This document shows positions 26,837 through 39,123 of a DNA stretch of 64,000 nt, piece after piece. Source of the DNA: Paramecium tetraurelia (taxonomy: Eukaryota; Ciliophora; Oligohymenophorea; Peniculida; Parameciidae). Location of the stretch: positions 248,001-312,000 of the forward strand of contig NW_001799544.1 in NCBI RefSeq assembly GCF_000165425.1, in the 5' to 3' direction. A program made the translations under genes and the position numbers. The notes beneath the pieces are model-generated. The model searched no databases, was not told the DNA's origin, and saw only the letters and a program-made list of their open reading frames with translations. The stretch's first letter is position 1. Each line of letters begins with the position of its first letter.

Positions 26837-28227
26837 TCACAAAATCATCGATTCTATTGCCGTCATCATGGATTCTAAAGTACCTGCGAGATCTTATCTT
26901 GCCTCAGGATTCAATTCATCATAAATCTACTTAGTATCTTTAAATTTCTAAGAAAGATTTAATGAATTTTACTTGAATCTATGGAAGCAATGTTTATAGG
27001 GAAGAGTAATCATTATTGCTCACTTTAATGTTTATTATTTCTTACAACTTTTTACTGGCTGCTTAAAATCGATTTTCATCTATTTCTTTCAATACATTCT
27101 CTTCAACTGTTTCTTAAATTGTTTCTTAGAGAGCTTATTAGAGGGCTAATTAAATGGCTTTAAGTTAATCTTCTTTGTATTTATCAATATCCTTTCGATA
27201 CTTCTTCTTTAATAATTACAAATGTTCCTTATTTTAACTGCATGTCCAAGAATTATTGTCATTCTTCAGGTATTTTTCAAAATTTCTGGTAACTTTTACT
27301 TATTTTGTATCTGAGTTTGAAAAGTAAATCACGGCTTAGTTAGGATTCTAATCCAATTTTCTGAATCCTTTTTTGATAGAATAGAATTCTGGATGCCTAT
27401 TTTCATTTAAAGAAGGCGCAGTTAATTGGTTAATTTTATCAATATTTTCAAATGTAGTTGCTTATAGCGATTCTTACAAATTAACACCACCAATAACTAC
27501 AAAGTAATTGAGTCCAATCTTTTATTTTTTATCTGTTTGAAGTTCATGAATTTCGACTTACTTGGTATCCCCCACAACTTCTCCTAAACAATATAATATG
27601 CCATACTACCTTGGTTTTTTGTAACCGGAAGAGGTGCATCATTTGATTATTACTTTTATGAACCTAGATTCTGACAATTTGTAACGTTGCCTGCTTATTA
27701 CATTTATTATTAAGCGGGAACTTAAAATTATTATTATACTGGTCGCGGCGGTGGAGGAGGCATTATGTTTTGTTTAGCTGGAGGAGGAGGTGGAGGTGGT
27801 GGAGGAGGAGGTAGGTTCTACACAGGTGGAGGAGGTTAATAGGCTGGCTTTGTTGGAGTTGAGTTAGGTGGATTGGTTGTTGATTTAGCAGCAGGAGGAC
27901 CAGGAGGTTTAGGAGGTGGAGGAAGTGGCTTTAATAATAATATGAGAATTTGTATACAGCTCCTTTGGGAGGAGGAGGAGGTGGTGGAGGTGGGGGAGGA
28001 GGAGGAGCAGCTTTATTCACTATGACTTGAGTATTAGGAGGGGCTGTTTGTTATGATTATGCAAGTCCTGGTTCTTATTAATTGAGCATGGCAAGTTTAG
28101 CTTAGAAATCTGCAGAATTAGTGGGTGGAGGAGGCGGCTTATTCTTAGCTTCAAAAGCTGCTCTCTCTTCTGGAGTCATTCTTTGCAAGGCCAATTTAGT
28201 CTATTTTGCTTACAATTCTGCCAACAT
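26837..28227 (-). CDS. Proline-rich protein, 436 aa
   Basis: ATG 28227 to TGA 26837; introns 27929-27957, 27584-27609 and 26948-26972. The N-terminus (MTPEERAAFEAKNK) leads into runs of Pro up to 13 long, interrupted by Ala, Gly and Thr. A unique C-terminal region follows (VVGDTKQVEIHELQTDKKQK; LNYFVVIGGVNLQESLQ) and a helical end (NPEARQDLAGTLESMMTAIE). Pro runs of this kind bind profilin, SH3 or WW domains in actin regulators. No FH2 domain or clear WH2 motif is visible, so it is not called a formin. It lies 68 bp behind the BART-domain gene on the same strand. Confidence 0.75.
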
Positions 28228-28295
28228 AGATTTAAAAATAATAGAAAATATGCAAATTCTATAATTATGATAAATCATGATAATAGAGTCGATTT

Positions 28296-29141
28296 TCAGA
28301 TTCTACTAGCATCTACTTTGATTTTTGTAAATATTTCTTGCTCTTTATCCAAATCAATTAGAGGAAGATTGTTAAGTTAAGCAAGTAATTTATTTTTTCT
28401 ATCATTATTTTAGGGCATTTATTGTTTTTATTGCATTCCTTCTTCTTCTTTTTCGAGAATTTATAACCTAGCTTAAACTACTTCGAGCATTTATTAAATT
28501 TAATCTAGTTTCTATTAATCTAATAGTATTGATAAATAGATATACTTGGATTATCAAAAGAGATTTGCATAGCTTATTTTAATTCAAGTGAGTCTTGAAG
28601 TTATTCATATTCCAATTTGATTTTTAAAATGAGCATTTTTTAGGCCTATTCTGCTTGAGGATCTTCTTCTTATTCGTCTTCATCATCTTCTTCATCTTCA
28701 GCATCATCAACTAATTATTGATAGGCTGCTATTTCTCTTCGTTTATTTTAATAGGACATTTCTGCTTTGAAAACTTGAAAGTCTCCCAAGGCTAGCAATT
28801 ATTAGACATCAATTTCTTCTTCTTCATCACTATTAAGTATTTCTTTGATAACCTGTATAATGAGGATTACGATAATTACTTTGATTTGCAATTCATCGGA
28901 ATTGTCTAAGCCTAGAGAGCTGAAGAAGGAGTCATAGACAGCTGCCATTTCAGTTTGAAATTGCTTGAAGAAATTATTTTGTTGAATTGAGTTTTCTTCA
29001 TCGTCGTCGAAATAGATGCAATATTCATCAACAAAGGAATTATATTGATTTTGCCATATGGGACTTGCCAACATTGAGAGAATGACTTCTTTTACAGTCG
29101 ACTAATATGAGATTGGGAATATATACATAATCTGAAGACAT
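28296..29141 (-). CDS. BART-domain protein (CFAP36/ARL2BP-like), 255 aa
   Basis: ATG 29141, TGA 28296; introns 29102-29126, 28853-28879 and 28520-28545 give a correct exon sum. The first ~110 residues carry the BART signature: LASPIWQNQYNSFVDEYC, then FDDDEENS and FKQFQTEM, as in CFAP36 (CCDC104) and ARL2BP, which bind ARL2/ARL3 GTPases in cilia. The C-terminal half is an acidic segment and a coiled coil (ILEKEEEGMQQKQQM), like the tail of CFAP36. A ciliary role through an ARL3-type GTPase is inferred from the family. It begins only 34 bp after the RPS3 stop. Confidence 0.8.
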
Positions 29142-29175
29142 GATTAATTATTTTATATATTAGAATACATTGATA

Positions 29176-29927
29176 TCATTGATTAATGAGTTCTCTGATT
29201 TCCTCCTCTTCTTATTCGTACTTTTATTCGGGGAATCTGACTTTGTCTGGGACTTCAATGGGAATTCCTTTCTTGCCTAAGGAAGGGTTAATTATAATGA
29301 AATACCAGATGGGTCATATGGTCTGTAGATCTTTACTTTGACTCCGATGATACCTTGTTTGAAGAAGCAATGTCTGACAGCAACATCAATCAAGTCTTTC
29401 TTTGGTTGACCGGTGGAGATGATGTAACCAGCTCTGTATTTCATTGACTTGGCTCTTTGTTGTCCCAATTTACCAGAGATAATACATTCGGCACCAATAG
29501 CACCATCAGCCATGATTTATTTCAAGACTGCGTTGGCAGCTGTTCTGACTGGTACTTAAGCGAGCAATTTGGTTTTGAGTGATTCAGCTTGGGCTGGAGC
29601 ACACAATCCCTTTGATTGGACTCTGGCAACAATCAATTGAAGAGCCTCTAAATTAAAGATATAAATTCACAATGTACCTTTGGCATATCCAAATCTCTTT
29701 TGGATTAAGCTTGTGAGTTCTCTCAATTTTCTTCCTTCTGGTCCTGTGACTCCTGCAGTGTTGGCAGCCTTGATTTCAATGTCAGTTTGGACTGGGGTTG
29801 TTCTGACAACAAATCCAGCATAGCCAGCGTCAGTCAAAGCTCTGCTCAAAAAGGAGTGCAATTCAGCTTAGAAGACACCATCGGCAACGAACTTCTTCTT
29901 TTTGTTCATTTATCTGGCTTTGCTCAT
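29176..29927 (-). CDS. RPS3: 40S ribosomal protein S3 (uS3)
   Basis: 230 residues. It starts MSKARQMNKKKKFVADGVF and contains the KH domain with GPEGRKLRELTSLIQKRFG and the C-terminal uS3 domain (GAIGAECIISGKLGQQRAKS, KYRAGYIISTGQP, GVKVKIYRPYDPSG). It forms part of the mRNA entry channel of the small subunit. Introns at 29648-29677 and 29277-29305; without the second one the C-terminus reads a wrong frame. The tail (KVRFPEQKYEQEEEEIREL) is shorter and more acidic than in animals. Codon choice has more G/C-ending codons than neighbouring genes, as expected for high expression. It is divergent from the gene at 30033 (105 bp). Confidence 0.95.
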
Positions 29928-30032
29928 GATTTTGTTTTGATTTTAAAAAAAAATTTAATTAAGATTTTAGTTTACAAACAATAATGTATTTCATTAGCAA
30001 ATTAAACATTAAATAAATTTCAAAGCAATTAA

Positions 30033-31792
30033 ATGGAAAAATAATTATGCCTCCAACATATGTAAATTATCTAATCAGTCTGTCTCGAAAGAGAATGCTA
30101 CAAACAATATTACTGTTGTTGCGAATGTCTCTTGGAAACTCATTAAAATCATCAACTCATGAATGCAAACGACTTTCAAGACCTTGAAAAATCAATTAAA
30201 GATTCCTCACAGTAACTATTATAAGATATTGAATTCACTCAATAAATTGTTTTCGAATAATTTAATTCCTACAGAACTTTAGTCGATAATTATATATCCA
30301 AACAAAATCAAATCAATAAAAAGGAATTCTCAATTATCCAATAATCTATTAGTCAAAGACTTCTAAAGATAAGACACCTTATTCTAAAAAAAGTGATCAA
30401 TGAATTTCAAATCAAATTGCTTTGGACAGAAGATGAAATTTAAGAAATCTCATAGTATTTGCAAGGTATTTGAATATCTAAATAAATACATAGACTTTGA
30501 TAATAAGGATTTCATTCAAAAGTTAGCAGATTGGTAAGAGAAATTAAGAGAAGAACATAATTCTATTCTCAGCAGTATTCAAATTGACATTGAAACAGAA
30601 TAATGTGAAATAACAACACTTGAATAATAGGATTAATCTATTTATTATGGCTAAAATGTGAATGGAACCTTACATGGAAGAGGAATCATAATTGGATAAA
30701 CATTTATATAGGATGGACTATTTAAAAATGGATAATTTGTTTATGGATTATGGTTGGTTGAAAATTAAGCAAGAGAAATCATATCTAAAGAAGGAGTGGT
30801 TGATGAGTAGGTTCAGAGATAAATGAAATCAATTATAGTATAAACAAACTACTTAAAGACAATTAAGGATTATGACGAGTTGAAAACATCTAATATCAAA
30901 AGATTTTAGTGGGACGAGTAAGAACAAGAGAAAATCTCCTAAATTCTATAAAATGTGATGAATCCTAAAGTGGTGAATCAACACAGACAACTATTACTTT
31001 ACTTTGAAATCCCAGAAGAATATCATTATTTACAATTCATCAAATATTAAGAAACTAAACAAATCAATAAGGATTAGTTATACTTTGGTAGCCTTATGGA
31101 AGATTAATAAACATTGCATGGGAGAGGTATTATAATTACATTAATTATAGGAATTCTTTTTGAAGGAAACTATTCTATAAAAGATGGAATATGGGAAGAG
31201 GGTGAATTTATATGGGGAATATGGATATCTCTGATGAATAACCAATTATTCCAATACTATGGTACTATAACGGAAGAGTAAATCAAGTAATATGAAGAAT
31301 TTAAACTGTTATAGAAAGAATAGGAGAAGCAAGAGCAAAACGAGATGTAAACTATTTATTAATTTAGATAAAAATTAAATCATCTAAAGAAACTAAGATT
31401 TTTCAAGCGTATTTATTAATTTATGGATACTTTGATATCAGGTAGAACTGTATTTTAATTTAGGTTATGTACATAATATAAAATTAAAAGAAGTGTATAA
31501 CAAGAATAAATTAGATAAAGAAATTGATGTTAATGAGAAATATTTGCAATTTGAAAATGAACCAGATATTATTAGAAATAATCGACAATTATATATAGGT
31601 TTCTAGAATGCAGATGGTAGCCCTAATAGCATTGGATTTTATTGTGATTAGAATCTAATTGCTGGAGGATACTGGGAGAATGGAATTTTGTTATGGGGAA
31701 CTTACCACAAATACATAAGTGAAACAGATCAAATAAATGTATAGTAGAACATACCAAAGGATATCTAAGAAAAAATATAAATAATCAAATGA
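30033..31792 (+). CDS. B-box-like zinc finger + MORN-like repeat protein
   Basis: 569 residues; ATG 30033, TGA 31790; introns 30466-30493 and 31442-31463. The first 45 residues form a B-box-like Cys/His cluster (CLQH, VCLERECYKQYYCCCECLL, THQNH). A coiled coil follows, then spaced MORN-like motifs (YYGQNVNGTLHGRGIII; QTLHGRGIII; LYIGFQNADGSPNSIG). MORN repeats often bind membrane lipids or scaffold complexes; B-box fingers bind protein partners. The pairing suggests a scaffold, with no enzyme domain seen. Extending the start from ATG 30060 to 30033 adds the first Cys/His pair, which is why it was chosen. Confidence 0.75.
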
Positions 31793-32060
31793 ACATATTT
31801 CTTCATTAAAATTCAAGAATGATATTTTTGTAATCCACTATTGTATTTAATAACATTTTGTATTCTGAGGATCTTTTAATAGTCTTTAAATTAATAGAAA
31901 CATAGATAATTGCAATAGTAGCTTTAAATAAACAATTTTTGTTTTAAATTTAGATTTAAGCTTATAGAAAGCAAAAGACCATAAAATTATTAATAGAGTG
32001 TCCCCCATTATAAGTACTCAGAAATAGATGTGTCGATAAATTTATTGAACTAGAGTGTTT

Positions 32061-32642
32061 TCATTAAATATTGATTTTTATTATATCATCATTTCTTTTA
32101 TGCTCAGCAACAGGTTTTTTCTTGTTTTTAAATAATCTATCAATAATGAGTGTGTCTTATTAATCAAATCTAACACAGAGATATTCTCCCAAAAGTATTG
32201 TTAGAATACTTAGGATCGTATTGATTATTAACCACAGTTTATTGAATTCAGAAGAGCTTAAAATACAACAAATAAGGAAATGCCATAAATACAAGGAGAA
32301 TACAAAATCTAGCACTTTGCTTCCTTTTACTACTATAAAGATCTAAAATTATATAATCTCATATTTACCAATCCACTCACAACCACTAAGATGTTGAATA
32401 TATTACTCAATAGATTCACACTGAAGTAAGTATCATGGCTATAGATTCCGAAGTCCCAAACTTACCCTAAATGAAACTAATGATTATTGATTCATTTAAT
32501 ACTTTACTTATAATCCCACAGCAAAATCCAGAAATAGGCATACTACTATCAATCCACTATAATAGGTGCATAGTAGTGAAAATAATTGAGTAAGAATCAT
32601 TTTACTATTGAAATTGTCTTTCTTTTTAAAACGTTCTTTCAT
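32061..32642 (-). CDS. SYS1: SYS1-family Golgi membrane protein
   Basis: 174 residues, four membrane helices. Matches the SYS1 family over its length: ILTQLFSLLCTYYSG, VNLLSNIFNILVVVSG, KVLDFVFSLYLWHFLICC, and ILLGEYLCVRFDQQDTLI before a basic tail. SYS1 recruits ARFRP1/Arl3p to the trans-Golgi. Introns 32477-32507 and 32343-32368 join the exons with a correct sum. The start at ATG 32642 gives an N-terminus of family length (MKERFKKKDNFNS), and its ATG overlaps the TGA of the upstream kinase gene. The next in-frame Met (32600) would avoid the overlap but shorten the N-terminus. Confidence 0.85.
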
Positions 32643-35600
32643 TAAATAATTAAAATAACTATCATTAAACAAATTGAATTGATTTGTAATTCTATTCCAA
32701 CTAATTTCTCATAGCAATTGGCATTGACGAACTTTAATTAGACAATATCTTACTTAGAGATTTTAAAAATCAGCATACTGGATTATTCTCCTTTCAATTA
32801 TTGGATCTCTTCTAAGAATAAGTCAAAGCCATTGTTGATTCCTTTGCAATCCCTTAAGTCTAATGTTAATTTTTGTAGTTTTTGCTTGCTTATCAAAATG
32901 GCTACCCAAGTCAGAATGGTGGTAAGCAAAGCAGATATATCAGTTTGCTTTTCTTAACTATGCTAATATTAATTAATACTCATTGAAAATGATTTAGGTT
33001 TAAGTCAATGATTATAGATTCTTCAACTCAGTAACAAGTTTTTTCGTAGATATTTATTTGCTACTAATGTAAAATTTTTAGAGATATGCTGCTTTATAAT
33101 TTTTTAAAAAGAGGTATAAATCGTCAAACTAAATACTATTGCAATTTTTTAGTTTTAAGATTTTCAAGTGTTATATTTTAGAGGAATATATTTACTTTAA
33201 TACTTCCCCATTTATTTAGGTATTTGATAAGTTTATTGAAATGATATTAGTAATAAATTAGGATTACAGAAAATGTTTCATTCCATAATGAGTGATATCC
33301 TATTTCTTTAAATTCAAATATTCAATATTCTGTAAACCTTGCGAATGAGCTATTCTCTTAAGAGTTTCGTCTTTAATATAATTATTCTCCTGCATATCAT
33401 GATAAGACATGTAACCATACTTCTCTAAATTTCTGACATTCGCAAATAGACTATTAGTTGTGTGTATTGAAATCTTAAAATCAATCATCTGCTATTCCTA
33501 TTGCTTAGAAGTTAATGGCATCATATTAACCTTCTTCCCGAGTGGTGTCTCAGAAAACTTCTTGAGATCTTTATCTGTTAATGAAGTCTTATTCAAATTC
33601 AATTGGTTAAGATTAGGTAAGTACACAGGGGTGAATAATTTGAGGAGGTTGGAGTCAACCCACTTATTATGGGAGATATCCAATAGAATTAACTTCTAAG
33701 ATTTGTCACACGCAATGAAATCTTCAAATTATTAACACCACAGACATCCAGCCATCCTTAATTTATGAAGTTTGTTTAAATTGTCTGAATTAATTAAGGC
33801 AGTGATTGTTTATACTGATAATTAAGTATATGATAAATCTAAATCCCTCACTTAAGTCACAGATTAACTCATCAAAATCAAATTAAGTTAGTTGTCTTTG
33901 ATTTAGGAATTACTAAAGCTTAGTATTTCAATCTAAAATTAGATAAAAAAGTACCTAAGAAATGATGTCATCAGCAAATAGCCATTCTAATGCATGGGAA
34001 GATAAGGAAGCAGTTTAGAGAATCAATTCACTCACATTTGACTTTTATTAGTTGAGACATTCTAAAACAATTTAGGATTCTAATACATCAGACTGTATTT
34101 CAATTTCTATCTATTATTTTTGATTAATCTTTTTATTTTGCTTTACACAACAAGCAGTAGTTGACTTATTTTAAACCATTGGAGGTTAGATAGGTTTTCT
34201 AATTGATTATTCTTTTTGCTGCTTTTAATGTGACTCCTTGTAATGTTGTCCATCAAATCGGATATAAATATAATTATTATTGCTGTCTTTAAGATAAATC
34301 TATTTTTCAATCACATATCTTCGAATTTCGAAATGAGAGATTTTGCTTCTAAGATTTTTTATAAATCTGCTTACAATTAGACAAATTATTTCTTTATCAT
34401 TCAAACCTAGGACATCAATAACAGTAAAATCATAAGGTTATTAATATCCATAATATTTTTGGGTTGTGGCATCAAATTCAAACTTGTAATAATACTTTCC
34501 AACAATGAAATCATCCTCAGCCAACCTTTCACTTATATTTAAGAAATACTAAACCTAAAGTCTATTGATAGTAGTTTTCTAATCTAATAATCCAAAATAA
34601 AATTATGAATTTATTTATAATTGATGCTCTTCGTGATGATCATCTATTTTATTAATCAGTTTTCCATAATCAATATTAACCTCTTTGTAATTGAGATCAC
34701 TCACTGTATTATATATATGCAACTCTCCTTTTCCATGAGGTAAATTCTTTAACCATACTCCAGAATAAAGAATTTAGAGTTGATTTTAAACTAAACTTTA
34801 CTTTGTGCTAAGTGCTTATTTAGACTCATATAGTTGAGTTACTTAGCTTATCTCGAAGTCTTAATCGTCTTCACATATAGATTTCTTATCTTTCTTATGT
34901 CTTTGAATCTTAAAAATTAAATCATTTTTAGCCGCCTTATACATTATGCCTTGTCCTTCCCTCTCTTATTTTTCTATATTGTATGCACCTTGATATATTT
35001 GGGATTTTAAACTATATGCCAATTAAGAGCTGCCTTATTCAGATTTCCAGACTGTAGGGACAAATTGTTAAGTAAAAGATGTTTAAATAGAGGTGCAAAT
35101 TTAAGAATTGAACAGTGTAGCTAATTCTATGGTAGATATTCTGGTATCTTCATTTTCATCTAGTAGCAACTTTAATAAAGGCTTTATTCTTTTTAACTTT
35201 TAGTCGAAGAGGAAAAACTTTTCAGGATAAAGGTATATTTCATATTTTTCAATTAAGCCTGGCAAGTTTTATTGTCTTTATTCATAAAAGAGACATTCAA
35301 TTTGTTTTCTCAAATTAATTTTGTCATTGTGTAGTAATAATTGCAAAAGGACTAATCCTAAGGAATAGATATCTGATTTAAATGGATTATGTTTAAAATT
35401 GTTGGAGATTGAATCAATCGTATGCGTTATGTGAATATCAAGTTATTATTTTTGATTGGTTGAGAGATAGTGTTCAAATTTTAATGGAGACATATATAAT
35501 ATTGTGCCAAATATTTAATTAATTTCAACTGAGTTTTGATCTTTTGGAACTTGTCTGATTGCTCCAAAGTCATGCAATATAAATTTATGATCTTGAATCA

Positions 35601-36520
35601 AAATGTTTTCAGGTTTAATGTCATTGTGAGCCGATTCTATTAATTATTAATGGATATTGTTTACATCTCCCAATATGCAGATTGTATAATTGATCAACAA
35701 TATCTTTGATGATTTGCAGAATCTCATCATTTGTGAAATTCTCTTTCTGATTTTATTTTTTGTCAATTAAATCTTCCAAAGTGTTTTGTGCTAATTCTTC
35801 TTCTATGATTAAAATGTCCTCCACTTCTAAGATTTGATACTAAAACAAGTAGTTTCCTACGAAGTTTTCTGCCACGTCCTAATTTATCTGTCTTTACATT
35901 AATGCTGCATATAGATTTTCTTAAGTGTTTTGAGAAATTTTCACAGCCACCAAATGCTCATGTTAATTAAGGGCTTTGAATGCTTAGGATTATGCTCCAG
36001 ATCCAACTTTTTTAATATCTCTATAATGTAACAAGGTTAATAAATCAATAAAATCTCGAGTTGTTTTCAAATCACAAAATCTAGATGAATTTTCCAGTAT
36101 TATTTAAGTGTATTGTTTTTACTTAGTTGATACAGTGTTTCTACTATGAGTTCTAGTCTCTTCAATACATGACATTTTTAACAAATGACTAAAAGTTGAA
36201 AGACTTCTTTTTTTTGATTGCTTTCTTTTCATCTCAATTGGTTTTGATTTAAAGAATTCAAGTATGCATTGTTCATTATTTTAAACCTTATTAACCTTAT
36301 TGCATAAATCCATTAGCCATTGAAATCTTTCATTGCTTTCCTCAGGCATTTAAGAATTAAAAACATCTAATCCAAATCTTTGTATTTCTTCACATTTATG
36401 TTCAACCATCCAAAAAGTTTACAGATTTTTATTATATACCTTAAAACATATCTAATTCGATGAATCGTCACTTTAATCTAAGTCTATCTCTACCTCAATA
36501 TTATTTAATAAATAATCCAT
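32639..36520 (-). CDS. Protein kinase with MORN motifs and LRR domain
   Basis: 1,269 residues, ATG 36520 to TGA 32639; introns 35637-35664, 33933-33954 and 32958-32979. The kinase domain spans about residues 170-440: VGSGAQSQAFKAL, VAVKIS, then HNDIKPENIL (Asn for Arg in HRD), HDFGAIR and a P-loop-like Gly stretch with few glycines. After it come MORN motifs (YQGAYNIEKQEREGQGIMY; YSGVWLKNLPHGKGELHIY), then from about residue 860 RI-type leucine-rich repeats (LDISHNKWVDSNLL; LNQLNLNKTSLTDKDL). The catalytic Lys, Asp and DFG are present, so activity is likely. The domain order kinase-MORN-LRR suggests membrane-linked signalling scaffolds, an inference. Confidence 0.85.
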
Positions 36521-36919
36521 TAATTTATATAATCCATTTGTTATAAACTAAAGATTATTTAACAGATAATTATTTACAGATTATAATATAATAGAGGATA
36601 AAATATCCAATAAGTACTTATTACTATTTATATGGTCATGCATATAAATTGAAGTCTGAAAACTTGAAGTTTTCTGTTGGCTTCCATTTAAAAAGGGATT
36701 TCTTAAGAATTATATAAGCTAAAAAGATAAGGTTTGAGCCTTATAAAAAATCTTCATCATAGAAAGTTTTTGAATTGGATAATACTTTTCTCCAATGAAA
36801 TTCTATTAAATATTAAAATCATTAATAAATTTCAGACTTCAGATTTCACTTCTTCCTAATAATTAGGTGTTCTAGGTAAATTTTGAATTGATTAATAAAA
36901 TTTTAAACTACTTACAATT
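36521..36919. other. Intergenic, upstream of the kinase-LRR gene
   Basis: About 400 bp of AT-rich sequence before the kinase start. Nothing with a supported start and stop was seen. Confidence 0.4.
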
Positions 36920-37398
36920 ATGAATCCACTTAAATATAAATAAATTAGAGTTATTAATTTTGTTAATGAGCTAATCTCATATTCATACGTTAGATATTTA
37001 CTAATTTAATTGATTATTCATTAGTAGATTTAAAAGAAGAAATAAGAAAGGCTTATTTACTTAACAGATTTTTAAATAAATTCTATAGAATTAAATACCT
37101 TATAGTAAATGTAATAATTTTAAGGATCCAGTTTTTAGAGAATGAATTATTATTCAAAATTTGGAGTTTCGTTTCAGATAATAAACGGAGATTGATTAAT
37201 AATATACATAATATCAGTATTATCCTAAATAATTTGATGGTCTTCATAATAATAAATAGATGTATGTATCATTATATATTAAAGCAATTTTATATTATGA
37301 ATTTAATGACATTTGTTACATCATCTCCTAAATTAATGATAAAAATATTTAATCAATAAAATATAATATTCACATTATTCTCTTAATTTTATAATTGA
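36920..37398 (+). CDS. Possible hypothetical protein, weak
   Basis: ATG 36920; a 32-nt GT...TAG intron in the first 100 bases (after the codons for MNPLKYKQIRVINF) would give a 148-residue frame ending at TGA 37396. The middle looks protein-like (DLKEEIRKAYLLNRFLNKFY) but the C-terminal half is mostly Ile/Asn/Leu, as random AT-rich sequence would be. No family is recognised. It may be a relic or chance. Confidence 0.25.
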
Positions 37399-37466
37399 AA
37401 TTTATAATAATTAAACGTACATTGATAAAATTTCGGGAATTTTTATTTAAATTTAAAATAACTAAG

Positions 37467-38557
37467 ATGAATGATATGACAAGTCTCTTAAATCTGAAAA
37501 GAGAACAGTTTCATGTACATATTAGGAAATAGAGAAATGAGAAACAATTCAAAGAATCAAGAAAACTTTACTTTTTATCACTGTTTCCTTAGTAAACATA
37601 GATGCAAGAGATAAGCGCCAAAATAAGAGACATAATGGAAAGAGGTGAATAATTGTGTGGAGAACCATTAATAATGATAGTTGAGAAGATTGAAGAAGTT
37701 TTGGAGAAAGAAAGCAATCTTAAATTATTGGATGTAGTTCGATGTCATTATTTAGACCATTGATGCAGCTATTTGGATGCTAAAGTCTGTAGACGCATAA
37801 ATATATGAGGATGAACTGAGTGATAACTATAAGATGCAAAGAATTATCGATAAGATGATACCACTTTCTCAAGGGTATTCTATCCATCAGGGACATATGA
37901 ACTAATAAATTATCATATATGCTGCAAAAGTAATGTGTATTTATGATATAGTTCCTCAAATATTGGACATTGATAGACGATAAATAGATTTACCACTACT
38001 ATGGTGAAGTGGCTGAAACAGTCTATTTCCTATTAAATAAATAAGAAGTCATTTTTATTAAAAGAGGAGTTGAAATAATGCTCAATCTATTCGAATGTGA
38101 TGACGGGAGATTGTTGTCTAAGCTACACGAACTACTTATTTGTGGTCAAAATTTAGTTAAACCTATTTGCATTTTATTATAAAATCACTAAAACTGTGAT
38201 ATTCAAACAACCATTTGCAAAATAGTACTTCAAACATTTTTGATGCAAGATAAAAATGGAATGAACCAATACTTAAATTATACCAATTAGGAAAATCAAC
38301 TAACATTCTTTGATATTTTAATTGAACTAGTTTAAGAATCGGAAGAGAATAGCAGAAAACTCTTTCGTTATCAATTACACATAATTCACCTGATTCTTGA
38401 GTATTCTTCAAGTGAAAGAGAATTACTATATGAGTACTACAAATAGAAAATGAATTCATCAGAATTTAGAATAAGGATGAAAGATTAATGGGTATTTCAT
38501 GAATGGAATTCCATCCAGAATGTTGTTAATTAAATTCAAACGCATTTAGAAGAATGA
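37467..38557 (+). CDS. Importin-alpha-like / armadillo-type protein
   Basis: 348 residues; introns 37734-37755 and 37930-37951; TGA 38555. The N-terminus (NLKREQFHVHIRKQRNEKQF) resembles the basic importin-beta-binding segment of importin alpha. The rest is all-helical with ARM-like spacing (CDDGRLLSKLHELLICGQN; TTICKIVLQTFLMQDKNG). It is shorter than importin alpha (about 500), and the conserved Trp/Asn array for NLS binding is not obvious, so it is probably a diverged member. Nuclear import is the family role; here it is inferred. It ends 11 bp from the convergent next gene. Confidence 0.6.
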
Positions 38558-38568
38558 TTGAAATGAAA

Positions 38569-39123
38569 TCAATAATCAGTTTTGTTTTTAGTATTTTATT
38601 TTATTTTCATTCTAAACTTATTGAATAGATTTTATCGTTCCTCTAATTTTAATGGTTAAATATTATAACCAATAAGGTTATAATTCACAACTTATTGATT
38701 ATGATTTCTTTAAATAAGTTTGTAATAGTCTGACCAAGTTAATAAATTTGATTGGACTTGTTTTTTGAACATCAATTTCAAACAGCTTTATTTATACTGA
38801 TGGGTAGAGTTTTTTCTAGGAGATAAGCTAGTCATCTAAAACGATTGAGTCGGAGTCTTCATCTCGATTTTTGGACAGCTTTCTTAATGAGATGGTTAAA
38901 TGGTCTCTATAGAACGTCTGCGTTATTGAGTAGTTGTTCTAGATGGAGTCTTAATTTTAAAGTTAATATGTTTTGGTAATTTTAGTTGTTTCTTTGCTAA
39001 AAATGCTTTATCAGAATTCCCATTCCAAGGTTCAATATTCAAACCATTTGTTTATTCTTTATTCAATAGTTCATAATCATCATCAATATTCAATAATGTA
39101 AATTATGGATCATCATAATTCAT
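38569..39123 (-). CDS. Hypothetical polar protein, 184 aa
   Basis: Uninterrupted frame from ATG 39123 to TGA 38569. Acidic start (MNYDDPQFTLLNIDDDYELL), then a basic Ser/Thr/Gln-rich middle (RTTTQQRRRSIETIQP) and a Lys-rich end. Probably disordered. The family is not recognised. Confidence 0.6.

Noticed and set aside
26837-28227. Formin (FH1-FH2)
   Set aside because: The polyproline suggested FH1, but the C-terminal region has no FH2 motifs.
32061-36520. Kinase-SYS1 fusion protein
   Set aside because: A TGA separates them and SYS1 has its own start; frames differ.
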